Source: Gliomastix tumulicola
Taxonomy: Eukaryota; Ascomycota; Sordariomycetes; Hypocreales; Bionectriaceae
Reading direction: 5' to 3'
Length of the DNA: 64,000 nucleotides
NCBI GenBank assembly: GCA_001599755.1
Contig: BCHX01000008.1
Location: 3,100,001 to 3,164,000 of the forward strand
Shown here piece by piece: positions 1 through 11,373 of the stretch; the stretch's first letter is position 1; every line of letters starts with the position of its first letter. Position numbers and translations under genes: made by a program. Below the pieces are notes generated by a model. That model was not told the origin of the DNA. It did not search any database and was given only the letters and a program-made list of their open reading frames with translations.

Positions 1-442
1 GGCACGTGCTACAGGAACGACAGATATCCTCACCCAGCAAGGTGCTTATGCCAGTCAGTCCAGGACAACAAGTCTACGGCTAGCACCGCCCAATGAGAAG
101 ACCCGCAATCATAAGCAGGTTCAGTGCACACAAATCCAACCCTGATCGGTTCAGTCGGCACATCGCTTATGTACCACCAGCCAGATCCGCAATCCATCAT
201 CTGCTGATATGATCCATACTTACTGCAACTGTCTTAGCGGGCTCGACCAGAAGTTCCGTCGTCCTTCTAGTTTAGTATCGAACTGGGACATTTCTGCCAT
301 GGGGGTCGCCCGTCTTGTTCCCAATGAGCACGTGGCTGTCGAGTCCAACCACTGGTCGCGCGTCATCCTCGGAGTCTACTCCTTTTTTTTCTCTCCCCCC
401 TCCATGACCAGTAATGCAACATGTCTCCCAGCCTCTGTGACG

Positions 443-2500
443 ATGGAAGAGGGTGACCATCTTGAAGGACAGCCCTTCCTGGAGGCTGAGGAGGCGAAGA
501 ATGACCGAGGTCGAAGCAAGGAGGGCGATGCCACGATTCGCCAATCGCGATTCGTAGCCATTGCGTCCCATCCTGCTCTCGTGCCCGTCCTTGTATCGTT
601 CATTCTCACTGTGTTGGTGCTCTGCGGTCTCGGAGTGGCATTCTACCCGAAGTTTGCCGTATCCTCCTCGCCCAGCAGCAATGAGGATAACCATGAGAAG
701 CCACAGACCAACGTCGTCGAGTATCTCCACGAGACGCCCAGCGTCCCCAAGCTCAGGGACCTGGATGAGTACGTGCTCGACCAGGACTGGGACTTCGACG
801 CCGGACCGACGACGCGAGAGTATCGCTGGACCATCAGCGATGCGGAATTGGCCCCCGACGGCATCTATCGCCCCATGATGCTGATCAACAATCAGTTCCC
901 TGGGCCTCTCGTGCGGTGCAATGAAGGGGACCGGCTGGTGGTTCACGTCGAGAACCAGGCCGTGAATGCGACGGCCATTCACTTCCACGGCATGTTCCAG
1001 AACGGCACCAACGCCATGGATGGCACAGTCGGCATCACGCAGTGTGCGATTGCTCCCAATTCGAGCTTCACCTACGACTTCCGCGTCCAGGGACAGTCGG
1101 GAACGTACTGGTATCATGCACATCACAGCGCCCAGGCGTCAGATGGTCTGCTCGGGCCCATGGTCGTCCATTCGAGAGATGACCAAGAGCAGGCCGCTCG
1201 ACTCGGGTACGCGAGTGACAGGATCATCATGGTCCAGGATCACTACCATAACACCACGTCGGAACTGCTCATGGACTACCTCCGACCGGACATGGAGAAC
1301 GACGAACCTGTCCCGGACAACGCCCTGATCAACGGCCGCGGGTTCAGGGAGTGTAATGACTTCTTCCCAGGCTGGCGATGTGACAGCACCACCGATCGGT
1401 CCAAGACGCCTGTCGTCTTCAACCTCGAGGAGGGCAAGCGTCATCGACTGCGCATCATCAATGTCGGCGCCTTCGCTGAGTTCCAGATTCAGTTTGACGA
1501 GCATCCGTTCTACGTCACCGAGGTAGACGGCACGGACGTCCTTCCTGAGCCGTTCCATCGGCTCAATATTCTGCCCGCTCAGCGATACAGCGTTGTTCTC
1601 GAGGCCAATGCATCCACCGACGCTACGGAAACCTTCTGGATGAGAGCGCGGATGGTGACGCACTGTTTCACGACGGAAAACGAGCGTCTGGAGCCTGAAA
1701 TCAGAGCGGTGATTCAGTATGGCAACAACCCTTCCCAAAAGGTTTCGGAGCCATTAAGCAGGGATTGGCCGGAGGCGATCGAGGTCGTCTGCCGAGACCT
1801 GAACACCAGTGCTCTGCAGCCCGTCAAGCCTATTACTCCTCCGCCTACGGATGCATACATCAACTTGCGTGCAAATTTCATGATTCGAGACTGGGCTCTC
1901 GCGCGTGGGTACTTCAACGACTCGACGTGGCATCCCAATATGACACACCCGTCTCTTCACCGCTTTCTTGAATCGAACTCGACCGCAACATCTCTTGACG
2001 AGGCGGTTGCTCCCCTCAGCACCAATACGCAGGTGTTTGACGTTGAAAAGGACTTAGTGCTACAGACGACTGGCATCCGCACCGTCGACATCTCAATCAA
2101 CAATTTCGACGACGGCGCGCACCCCTTTCATCTTCACGGCCACAAGTTCTTCGTCCTCGTCCAGGGCCAGAGCGGCTATCCTCCCAAGCCCGAGGAGTTA
2201 CCAGCCTATCTAGAAAAGAATGGCTTGACTACCAATCCGCTTCGTCGGGACACGGTCACCGTCGAGGGATATGGCTGGGCCATTATCCGGGTCGTGATGG
2301 ATAACCCGGGGCTGTGGGCGTTTCACTGCCATAACACCTGGCACGCCGAGTCCGGTATGGTCATGCAGTTCTTGGTGAGGGCCGACGAGGTCAGGAAATG
2401 GGAGCTGGATCCGCACCACAGGGAGATGTGCAATATGGAGGGTGTTACCAGAGGCGTGCGGCCTGATGACAGCATCTGGTATGGCTGGGGCCTCGGTTGA
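443..2500 (+). CDS. Multicopper oxidase (laccase/ferroxidase-like), N-terminally membrane anchored
   Basis: A single-exon gene of 685 aa. It should oxidise phenolic substrates or metal ions with reduction of O2 to water. All four copper-binding blocks are visible: HFHG at about residues 180-183, HAHH at 226-228 within YHAHHSAQ, HPFHLHGH at 560-567, and HCHNTWHAESGM at 628-639, whose final Met is the usual type-1 axial position. Residues 44-66 form one strong hydrophobic segment preceded by a charged N-terminus, so the protein is probably a type II membrane protein with its catalytic domain in the lumen or outside the cell, rather than a secreted laccase. The frame is open back to 209; the start at 443 (MEEGDH) is preferred because it puts the anchor about 43 residues in, and 404 is an alternative. 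It is divergent from nothing on its left and lies tail-to-tail with the P450. Ferroxidase and laccase roles cannot be separated by eye. Confidence 0.9.
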   Translation: MEEGDHLEGQPFLEAEEAKNDRGRSKEGDATIRQSRFVAIASHPALVPVLVSFILTVLVLCGLGVAFYPKFAVSSSPSSNEDNHEKPQTNVVEYLHETPSVPKLRDLDEYVLDQDWDFDAGPTTREYRWTISDAELAPDGIYRPMMLINNQFPGPLVRCNEGDRLVVHVENQAVNATAIHFHGMFQNGTNAMDGTVGITQCAIAPNSSFTYDFRVQGQSGTYWYHAHHSAQASDGLLGPMVVHSRDDQEQAARLGYASDRIIMVQDHYHNTTSELLMDYLRPDMENDEPVPDNALINGRGFRECNDFFPGWRCDSTTDRSKTPVVFNLEEGKRHRLRIINVGAFAEFQIQFDEHPFYVTEVDGTDVLPEPFHRLNILPAQRYSVVLEANASTDATETFWMRARMVTHCFTTENERLEPEIRAVIQYGNNPSQKVSEPLSRDWPEAIEVVCRDLNTSALQPVKPITPPPTDAYINLRANFMIRDWALARGYFNDSTWHPNMTHPSLHRFLESNSTATSLDEAVAPLSTNTQVFDVEKDLVLQTTGIRTVDISINNFDDGAHPFHLHGHKFFVLVQGQSGYPPKPEELPAYLEKNGLTTNPLRRDTVTVEGYGWAIIRVVMDNPGLWAFHCHNTWHAESGMVMQFLVRADEVRKWELDPHHREMCNMEGVTRGVRPDDSIWYGWGLG

Positions 2501-2864
2501 AACTGTCTGCTCTTTCTTAGTGATCAATCTGTCAGTGACCGGAAACTGGTCAGTCATACGCGATTGTGTGACATCACAGGCGTTACAGACGCCTTGGATG
2601 CACCGTTCAGGTTGGCATTGAAGCTTACCACCCAAGATTGGGGCGCTCTCATGACTTGTCCATTGGGCAGGCCATTGCATAGTAGTTAAATAATTGCCTT
2701 GCTTTCATTAGAGCGATTTAATTTCATCATTATCATCTCTCGGGTTAGGATCGCCCTTGTATCTATGGAGATAGTACGGCTTGCTGAGTAAAATGGTTGG
2801 GAAATCGTCAATCCACGCTACATCTGTGTTATGCTACGGCTAGCATTTAAATCATTGCTATGAA
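2501..2864. other. Intergenic stretch between convergent MCO and P450 genes
   Basis: The two genes end facing each other, so this holds only their 3' flanks. It is AT-richer than the flanking exons, and I see no further gene in it. Confidence 0.6.
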
Positions 2865-4684
2865 CTACCGCGCGTGAAGTTCAACACGCTCCGTGCGAGG
2901 CTCTCTCTCAGTCACTTGAACCCAAAAGTCATGGATCATGAACAGGCCAAGACGGTTCTGCACATCCCACGGCTTTGTAGGGTTCACAACCGCCAGGTTG
3001 AAATTGCGGGATAACTGTATCGTGTCAGAAATGATTACTTATCTTCACTCAGTCATGAAGGCCGATATGGAAGGCCGACATCTTGGGGTTTTGTACGTAC
3101 CTCAAAGATGACCTTGGGAAGCGACTGCAGGGCAATTGCCTTACCAAGACACTGATACCGCCCTGCGCCAAACGTAAGATCGTTGATGCGTGTCATGACC
3201 GCCAGCTTCTCCTCATCAGGCTCGAACCATCGCTCTGGCCTGAAGATGAGGTGGTCGTCTCCAAAGACATCCTTCCGGCGGTGCATCGCCACCGCCGAGA
3301 TGGCGATACTCGTGCCCTCGGGCAGGAAGACTTTCTTGCCGTCGATATCTACCTCGTCGCCGCCGGGTCCAACGTCACGAGCGAACGCGCCGGTGAGAGG
3401 TGGGAGGACACGGAGTCCCTCGCGACAGACTGCCTGGAGGTATGGCAGCTGGGTGGCCTGGCGAGAGGAGATGATGGCTTCTTCACTGCTAACTGGGACG
3501 ACACCGTCAGCCACGGCTTGGTCGATCTCGGCCTGCAGCTTGCGAAGCACACGGGGGTTGGTCATCAAGAGAAGCAGAGTGCTTCTGATGGCGGTGGCCG
3601 TCGTGTCCGAACCCGCGAGGACTGCCTGCAGAGCCTCGGACTTCAGCTGGTCGCCCACGAGGCCGTTTCGGATCCAGGCTGCGAGCATGTCAGAGCGCTT
3701 GTCGGTAGGGCCTGCCGCGATGCGCTCGTCAACAAACTGGTAGCACGTGGCCATCATCTTGCCGAAGCCGTTCTTGTCCTTGATGGACGGGGCAATGATG
3801 CTGAGAACCAGGGGGTGCTGGAGCATGGGCAGGATGCCGAGGCCCTTTGCCCGGGCAGACATGGTGATGCCTTCCTCTGTCGACTTGGCGTAGTCGTTGA
3901 GATCCGCGTCAGCTGTCAGCATGCCGAAGGCTTTGCCCAGGCCGATGCCGCTGATGACGTCGAGGTTGTACATGTAGACCTTCTCGGCGAAGTTGACGGG
4001 GATGATCTTGTCGTCGGTCGAGATGTACTTGGACCGGAGGAGGTCCAGAAATTGACGGACGAAGGAGTTCATCATGGGCTCCAAGTCGAGGTTCTCCTTC
4101 CCAGTGTACTATTCCAAAGATGTATCAGCAATCTGCAGTAGGTATGAATGAATAAGATAGCAGTCGGAGCTGGGCATCTATCTTACACCACCAATCATCT
4201 GTTTTCTTCTGAAATCATGGGCATCGTTGTTGGTGTTGGTGACGACATTGTCGAACTTCCAGTCGAGGCGAATGGCGTGGTAGAACCAGTTGGAACGCTT
4301 GTAGTCCAGATGCTTACTCGTACGTCCCCAAAGCTCATGGTCCGTAGTGACCAAGATGTTGGGTGCGATGCGAGCGAGGGGTCCTTGAGGGACGTATCAG
4401 CAGGCAGTCTCTGTACAAGGGAATGGCGAGGCTAGATTGAGCTTACCGTATTTCTCGTTGCAGTAGGCGTACCATTCCTGATGGGCAGGGCCAAAAGTAG
4501 CAATGCCGTGCGGGATGTCGCTAATACCAGTGAATGGAGGACCGGGGATATGGCTCAGTCTGGAGTAAGCAATGGCTGTCTTGGTAATGTAGACGCCAGC
4601 GACAATAACACCAAGGACTGCGAGTGTCGTTTTCGACTCAAGCAGGTGATGCACCAAATTCAGAGGCATGTCAAGGAGAACCAT
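2865..4684 (-). CDS. Cytochrome P450 monooxygenase, pisatin demethylase-like
   Basis: Four exons (4684-4447, 4383-4187, 4108-3101, 3014-2865) join in frame to 530 aa, the usual length of a microsomal fungal P450. A hydrophobic N-terminal anchor (about residues 8-40) is followed by the proline-rich hinge HIPGPP. The I-helix AGSDTT lies at 310-315, the K-helix has CREGLR, and the heme loop FGAGRYQCLG places the cysteine ligand at about residue 465. The N-terminal block (GRTSKHLDYKRSNWFYHAIR) resembles the pisatin demethylase/benzoate hydroxylase type. It is expected in the ER membrane, hydroxylating or demethylating an aromatic substrate with electrons from P450 reductase. All introns have GT-AG ends. 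It is transcribed away from the prenyltransferase and could act on the same metabolite; the substrate is not predictable. Confidence 0.92.
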
Positions 4685-7191
4685 GATGCAATTGCAGCCA
4701 GCCGTCGTTGAGACGGACGAGAGTGCAAAACTTGTTTTGATGTGTGTATCTGCTACGCAAAACACTGCGTGCTTACATTCGCAGACCTCCCATCCGCTTT
4801 ATACCACCCTTGTAATCTTTGTAGGTTCCCCGGCGGTCTCGGCACCTCAGAATCTCTTGTCTGCTGGCGGCGTTTGCTTGCACTCGAACCTCCGCCCTTC
4901 TTTCTCTCCTAATTTCAGGCGCGTATGCTGGTAAGCAGACAAGACACCCCTTATCACAGTCACCATTGCATGCAGCACACCAAAGGTCTTCCAGCTCGCT
5001 TGGGTATTTTGAATCTGTGCGGGCGGCGGTATTTATGACTTCGCGGACACCTCCAAAAAAATCCTTGGAGACCCCCCGCAGCAGCCTGTGATAGCACCCT
5101 TACACCTTCTCCTTCCAGTTCATGCACTGCCTGCACTGTCTCCAGAGACACTGGCCACGTCAGTACTTCCTGCATGGAGAGATGGCTCCAGGGACACGCA
5201 GGATCGAGTTCGAAACCATGGCATCTCCTGTCCTTGCCGTCGTCGTCACTTCGGGGTTTTAGAAAATTACATGCCTGCGGCAGCAGGCAGCCAAGGCAGT
5301 TAGTTGACTGGGGGGTCCCCCCGGTGACATCTGCAGGCCAGAAACATCGCTCCTTTTAGGTCCCCGGTGCATGGACCGAGTGCTCTGTCAGGGCTGTGCC
5401 ACCCCAGTGGGTGTGTGTGTCTTCTTGGCCTCCTTCTTGGCAACCCTGATTTGCCCTGTAACGCAAGTTTTCGCTCCTGAATGGATAGCTGTGCGAGTTT
5501 CTTTTACTCCCACGCTCAGACAAGGCGGGGGGTCTGCAAGTATGAGCTGTTACCTGCATATGTCCATGTCAGCGTAACATCACAACTACTGCCGGGGCTC
5601 CTGATTCTGCAAGCTCCGGGTGCCTTTCTTACGTCGGCGAGATTAAACTGGGAACCCTCGACAGCCCCCAATTTACATCAGAGCGCAGTGCTTTCTTTCT
5701 TTCTTTCATTATGCGAGAACTTCATTGTCCAGTCTTCTTCAATCGACGACTGAGCTCAGACAGGGAGGAGGACCTTGATCGGGATAACCAGACCCTCACC
5801 TTACTGCCAGCCACCTCCACACGATGACCTGCATTCAATGAGAGAAGAGGCCACTCGTACGGGAATTAGAGTTGACGGGGGTGTTCTATCAGCCCGGACC
5901 CTGCTGAAAGCTCTCCGCGGAAGCTACGGCTTTCGCCTAAGGGCAAATTGCAGTTTGTGGAAGTTCCCGAGGGCGTGTGCACGTCCCCCGCAGCGAGCGC
6001 CAACACTGCCGGATAGAGAGGCATAAGCTTATGTCCATGACATGACAAGGGGTCTTGCATATGCGGGTCGGCCTTTTACGTACACCCCCTACGGATATTC
6101 AGTGCCACGAGTGCCTGCCACCTGAGGTAACCTGTGGCACGGGTAAAGAATGCGAGATGCAGGTAGAGAATGCAGGGTGACCACTTACTTGGCATGGAGA
6201 TGGGAAGAAGCCAGTGTTAAGGCTTAAGCTGGCACAACACTAAAAAAAGCCACTGGTACAACGTGAGCGGCATATGAAACGGATCCATGGAGTATATCGC
6301 TAGATACTGGGGATGAAAGACCAGATGGGCTGGAAAGAGTATGGGAGGCCTAGCATCATCTCTTTCAAGAGAGTGTATCCCATTGTTCCGCAGGATTGAA
6401 ACTCTCCCAAGCACGTCAACGATGATAAGAGGAATCCCTGCACTTCTTGGCGGCTACAAATAGAGAGTGTCGTGTCATGAAAACTCGCGTAGGGTACGAT
6501 ACCCTTGCACAGGGGTTCCCCATGTGCCAGTGACGCGTCGTTACATTGGTGAGTCCTGTAGCAGGGGTTCTTCACGTCGAAGGGCAGCATCAAGCTGTGA
6601 AAATTGCTTGTTGTTGATAATAGACTGTGTGGTTACGCTCGCTTCACTGATTATATCGGCGCACAAATTAGCCAAAAGGGGGCTTCCCAGCATGACGAAG
6701 TAGGTTCTTTTGTCATGATTCTCCTGATATCAGTCTTGGCCTCCCCTTGCCGATACACTCTGGACAGGTCGAGGCACCCTCTACCAATGGCCGGACGGCT
6801 CTAATGTTACAGGAGCAACGTCTCGGCGCGTAGCCAAAGTCGTTTTCCTGTACACGGTTTGACCGAAGAAGCCGGAGAGAGGACAGTTGACCGTGGGGGC
6901 CGACTGTTCCCAAGGTTGAGCGCGTGAGAACGGCGCAACTCATGCTCCCACCAGTGTCAAGATGCTGCCATCTTGGTTGGTTGTTCACGGCGGCGCAGCG
7001 TTGAGTACTAGTGAGGGTGTAGAAAGAATGGTCTTACTGTCCTAGGCCTCAGCATAGTTGTCTATAAAGAGAGCATATCCCACGACTCCCTTGTGATCTC
7101 AGGGACATCATCTCTCAAGTAAGCACTTCAGATACAACGAGCCTTTTCCATATATCAACCGTTTTATCAAAAACCCAAGCACAGCAAAGCC
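4685..7191. other. Long divergent intergenic region (P450 / prenyltransferase)
   Basis: About 2.5 kb lies between two divergently transcribed genes. Only short open frames with no recognisable domain occur, and none has splice-compatible neighbours. It includes a TTTC microsatellite near 5695-5708 and the TATA-like element at 7063. It is probably regulatory, but I see no palindromic binding motif I would defend. Confidence 0.5.
7063..7068 (+). promoter_or_regulatory. TATA-like element upstream of the DMATS gene
   Basis: TATAAA lies 124 bp before the prenyltransferase start codon, a reasonable spacing once a short 5' leader is allowed for. Confidence 0.4.
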
Positions 7192-8628
7192 ATGAACACC
7201 TCTATCATTCAGAAGGTGGCTGCGGCCCAGCCGTTTGACAACGAGGACCAAGAGTTCTGGTGGAAGGCCACTGGCACCACTTTCAACAATCTCCTCCAAA
7301 AGGCTGGCTATACGCCTGAGCAGACGGAGTACCATCTGACCTGGTACCGCCGCTATGTTACTGCGTCCCTCGGGCCCCGCCCCATCGCCGGTCAGAAGTA
7401 CCCTTTCACCACGGGCCCTGTCCGTGACGGAAGTAACGTCGAGTTCAGCATCAACTGGAAGGAGAAGACCAAGGATGCTCGTCGCATCCGCTTCTGCATT
7501 GGTGCTGTCGACGACAAGGCTGGCACCAAGGTCGATCCTTTCGGCCAGTACGAGACGGAGCGTATCCTGACGCGTATGCAGGAGAGTCATGTCCGGGACC
7601 TCTCTTTGAAGAGGTTCAAGATCTTCACTGATCACCTCTTCATCAAGAAGGAGGACGAGGCTGCTGCTCTCGCCAAGATCCCCAGCTACATCCCCCGTGT
7701 CACGATCTGGGTGGCCTTTGACGTCCAGTCTCAGATCAACGCCAAGGTGTACTTCACCCTCTTCAACAAGGTCCTCGAGACCGGCATCCACCCCAACCAG
7801 CTCCTCTACAACATTGCCGAGGACTGCGACCGCCAGCACGGCACGTCCTACGACGACGGCGTCGCCACCTTCAAGGCCTACGTCGACAGCTTTGAGAACC
7901 CGGACCACGCGCCCGTCGGTCATCTTCTCTCCCTCGACTGCGCCGAGGGTTCGGACGCGCGCATCAAGACGTACGTCGGCTCGCACACCCGCACCCTCAA
8001 CGAGGTCAAGGACCTATGGACCCTCGGCGGGCGCTGCTACGGGCCCGATGTCGATGCCGGCATCCAAGCGCTCGACCAGTTCTGGCCCATCTTCTTCGGC
8101 CTCGACCCGGAGGCAGAAGAAGATCTTGCCAACATTGCTACCATCCCGGAGGGCATGGGCCTGCACACCTCCGTCGAGTTCAAGTCCGGCAGCGCCATGC
8201 CCGAGCTGAAGCTGCAGTTCCCCGTGGACACGATCAGCGCCACCGACGAGGAGCTCTCCCACAGGCTCGCGTCTTTCTTCCGCCTGCGTGGCAACGGCGA
8301 GTACGCGGACAACTTTACCGCCGACATGAAGGAGTCGTTGTAAGTTTGCTACCAATCCCCCCCCCTTTTCTTTATATTTGAATCCTTGACCCGCAGGGGG
8401 GTAATGCTGACATGATGGGGGGGTGTGAATTCTAGCCCTGACAATGACTTCAACTCCACCGGTCTCTACCCCTTCCTGTCCTTCTCGTACGCCAAGAAGA
8501 CGGGTGTGTACATGGCTCTTTACCTTTCGACCAAGATCTTTGATATCCACTGCCCCGAGTACGCCAAGAGCTACCCCGTGGAGGACATTTGGGCGGGTTT
8601 CGCGAAGGCAAAGGCGTTGATGGTGTAA
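7192..8628 (+). CDS. DMATS-fold aromatic (indole-type) prenyltransferase
   Basis: Two exons (7192-8339 and 8436-8628) give 446 aa, the standard size of this soluble ABBA-fold family. The family transfers a dimethylallyl group (or a longer prenyl group) from its diphosphate to an electron-rich aromatic ring, without the DDxxD motif. Visible family signatures are Glu84 in VEFSINW, where fungal indole prenyltransferases bind the indole NH; the Arg-rich strand ARRIRFC; the K185-x-Y187 pair in AKVYF; and the diphosphate-binding R257-I-K259-T-Y261 pattern. A C-terminal strand contains YLSTKIF. The spacing matches well-studied tryptophan dimethylallyltransferases. The intron donor GTAAGT disrupts a Leu/Phe codon and the spliced frame restores SFPDNDF. 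This is the most diagnostic biosynthetic enzyme in the first 20 kb. The acceptor (tryptophan, cyclic dipeptide, tyrosine or polyketide) cannot be read from sequence alone. Confidence 0.93.
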
Positions 8629-9635
8629 GGGTCTTTCGGAGAGAGACCATAGGCCGGCCGTAGCTGAAAGATGAAATAACATGGTGATTTTGAGATTAAA
8701 CGGCTTTCCAAAAACATCCATCTAAGAGTGTGATCTTCATCCGACCAAGTATTAATAAATAATAAAACTTGATATTTCGTCGGATAAACTCATCACATGC
8801 CGGATAATGATAATCGTGGGGGGCTACTACTCTCACTGGGATTTTTTTTTTTTTCACTGAGTGCTGCTGCTGTGCTAGATAATACCCACCGAAATGATCC
8901 CTGATTTCAACAACCTGATCCGACATTGGTCTCGAATATCAGCCTTGGCCTCGCCAAGTGCCGGATCCGGGATCCCAAGTTCCTGTGAAAAGCGGCTTTC
9001 TTTTCCCGCCACGATAACTGGGTTACAACTTACTGGGTCCGGGGGAGGGTTCCGTATCATAAGCCCACCCCCCTCCCCTGGATTTCATCTGATTGCTTCA
9101 CGCAGAGATCTGACAAACATCCTACCTAGTTGGGAAATTTTCGTACCATCTGAGTAAACGCCCAGGTTAAACGATACCTGACGCACGCCCATCGGCTCTC
9201 ATACCGTACAAGGGATCCAACCCCGTACTTTGGTAACAAGGGTAGTTAATACATACCTCTGTACGTAAGGGTGAAAGGCGTAGCTTGGGGGTCCCTGTGC
9301 CCCCCCCCCCCCGCCCCCCCCCCCCCCCCCCCCCCGACGGACCTTTCTTGTACCAGGATTGGGTCAGTATTGTTGCAGGAGAAGAGATTGGTGAGCCCAG
9401 TCAAGACAATGGAAGGGAGGCCATGAGATATTGCCCTCAAATTTTACGTTGATTGTATATCCTTCACCAAAAAGCTTTGTCGACCAGACTGTCTGCAGAC
9501 ATGTACAAATGGCGGTTTCCTTGCTAATGGGATATAAGAATTTCCAAGCCAAAAAAACGCTGGCCTTTCTTGTCAGGTCATAGGACTTGAGCCTTGATGC
9601 CCCGTACATGTTGAGTCTCGCCTCTCATTCTCATT
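8629..9635. other. Intergenic stretch between convergent DMATS and SnoaL-like genes
   Basis: AT-rich 3' flank after the prenyltransferase, with AATAAA-like words near 8752-8765 that could serve polyadenylation. A long cytosine homopolymer follows at 9300. No convincing coding sequence. Confidence 0.5.
9300..9335. repeat. Poly(C) tract, one G interruption
   Basis: A run of 36 positions made of C except for one G near 9313, preceded by a few CCCTGTGC-type bases. The complementary poly(G) strand could form quadruplexes. Length in the assembly should be treated as approximate. Confidence 0.9.
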
Positions 9636-10475
9636 CTAGACGGCAATTTCGCCCGCGAGAGACTTCTTATAAGTGTTGGCATCCCAAACAGACCACAGAG
9701 TCTTGATCTTGCCCCCCTGCAAGGAATAGACGCAGTACTCGTCAGCCTCAAAACGCTTGCCTGTTGGCTCGACACCCCGGAAGGCCTGCACGGGTAGACC
9801 GGAGAGTCCCACGAGGGCCCCGACCTTTTGGGCCTTCTCGTCGCAGACAAGGTTCTTGACCTGGAACGTGAAGCCCTCGACCTGGTCGAAGAATCCGTTG
9901 AGGACTTGGATGAAGATGGGCAGCAGCAGCGGGGTTACATCGTGGCTGAGCTCGTCGTGGACGAACTTGTGGAAGTTCTCCGTCACGGTGCGGCCCTGGA
10001 GGACGTCGATGTAGCCCTGGTAGAAAGCGTCGATCTCATCGGTGGAGAGGAGAGGTGCTGAGGGGGCGAGCTCGGTAGAGCGGCCCACGGGTGGCGTGAG
10101 GATCCCCTGGCGGATCTGGGCGAGGATGGCATCCTCGCCCAGGCTGTGGATGCGAGTGATTTTACCGTCGTCGTCGAAGTGAGCGAAGACAATCGCGGAC
10201 CACTCCCCCTTGCTGCCGTCGGAGCGGGGAGCCGTGGAGTGCACGACGCGGCCGCTGACCTTCTTGGCGGGCTCATCGATGACGAGCTCGTCGACACACG
10301 TCTCCGATACCTCAGGCTCGACAGTGGCCGAGAGGAACGCGTCGAGGTCATCGTGGGGCTTGAAGGGGGCCTGATCGCCGTAGCTCACCGTGGAGGCAAG
10401 GATGGAAGCGAGGGTGGCCTTGTCTCGGGCAGCTGAGGCAGTGGCCCAGGTCTTGAAGGTATCTGCGAGACCCAT
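9636..10475 (-). CDS. Tandem SnoaL-like / NTF2-fold protein
   Basis: A single-exon gene of 279 aa made of two SnoaL-like halves: about residues 1-120 (FKTWATASAARDKATLASIL, then HSTAPRSDGSKGEWSAIVF and IHSLGED) and about residues 140-279 (IDAFYQGYIDVLQGRTVTENF, then LVGLSGLPVQAFRG, YCVYSLQGGKIKTLWSVWD). Each half has the helical start and the late beta-sheet strands usual for this fold. SnoaL-like proteins in biosynthetic loci act as cyclases, hydroxylases, isomerases or ligand binders; which applies here cannot be said. There is no signal peptide, so it should be cytosolic. It converges on the prenyltransferase and lies beside the unknown small gene on the same strand, supporting membership of one locus. 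The start at 10475 is the first Met of the conserved helix. Confidence 0.75.
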   Translation of the reverse strand: MGLADTFKTWATASAARDKATLASILASTVSYGDQAPFKPHDDLDAFLSATVEPEVSETCVDELVIDEPAKKVSGRVVHSTAPRSDGSKGEWSAIVFAHFDDDGKITRIHSLGEDAILAQIRQGILTPPVGRSTELAPSAPLLSTDEIDAFYQGYIDVLQGRTVTENFHKFVHDELSHDVTPLLLPIFIQVLNGFFDQVEGFTFQVKNLVCDEKAQKVGALVGLSGLPVQAFRGVEPTGKRFEADEYCVYSLQGGKIKTLWSVWDANTYKKSLAGEIAV

Positions 10476-11373
10476 GCTTGTGATGATGGTCTTCTGGACT
10501 TGGATGAAGGGTCGTCAGAGGGATGGAGATTGAGATGTGCAGCTGCTTGCTCTGATACTGGCTTAGATACTCAGATATCTCACTAGTATTTGTACCTGGA
10601 AAGGGCATACTTATCCCGGGACAGCGCACATGATGTCCCAACAAGCTATTAGCAGTAGCTCACCTGATTTCCTGCTGCCGAGCTCGTGCATTCTGTCCCG
10701 GTCCGCCCGGAAGAATCCATAGCTTCCACAGAAGTCCTCACTCCGGGTGCCCCGGGACCAACCCAGGACATATTGACTCTGGAGGTCACAAGGCACTTGT
10801 TTATCGAGAAGATGTACTGCTAAGGTAAATTTACTGTGACTTGTCATCGCGAAGGCACACCGTCGGGCTACTACGATGAATATCATGTATTATTCATCCC
10901 GAAGTTTCCCCCCTATTAGGATCTCTGACCCACTCCACCTCTTGCCGCTTTATTCAGCAATACTTAGAACGGCTCAAGTACTTCTCAAGCATACTGCAGG
11001 CTGGTTTAAGCTGGTTTAAGGCGGCTCAAGTGTGGTGAATGGGGGGATCTTGCTGGGGTTCAGGGTAGGCGGATCGGGCTCAAACAGTTTTATATCCTCA
11101 GAACAATGAGATGCCTTTAACTGAGTGAACCAGGTGCGTTACACGCCCGTGTTCAAGCAGTACTACCCGATTGAGCTGGTCAGTTCCCTCGACAACCAGT
11201 ACATCAACACGGCCCCCGGACATGATTTCACTTATTCTCTCGTCTACGTCGTCACACTCCTCCATTCTAAAGTTCCCCAAAAATCTCACTTTTCAGAATT
11301 TTATTGCATGTTGGCTGCTTAGTCTGAGGCGGTAGACAGACAACTAATAGTCTCCCCAGGATTTTAGAGACAA
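10476..11373. other. Intergenic stretch with 10-bp direct repeat
   Basis: Upstream region of the SnoaL-like gene. It contains two exact copies of CTGGTTTAAG at 11001-11020, followed by a degenerate GGCTCAAG copy. No supported gene. Confidence 0.5.

Noticed and set aside
272..1126. Minus-strand open frame of 284 codons over the MCO gene
   Set aside because: It is antisense to a clear multicopper oxidase with intact copper motifs and has no domain of its own.
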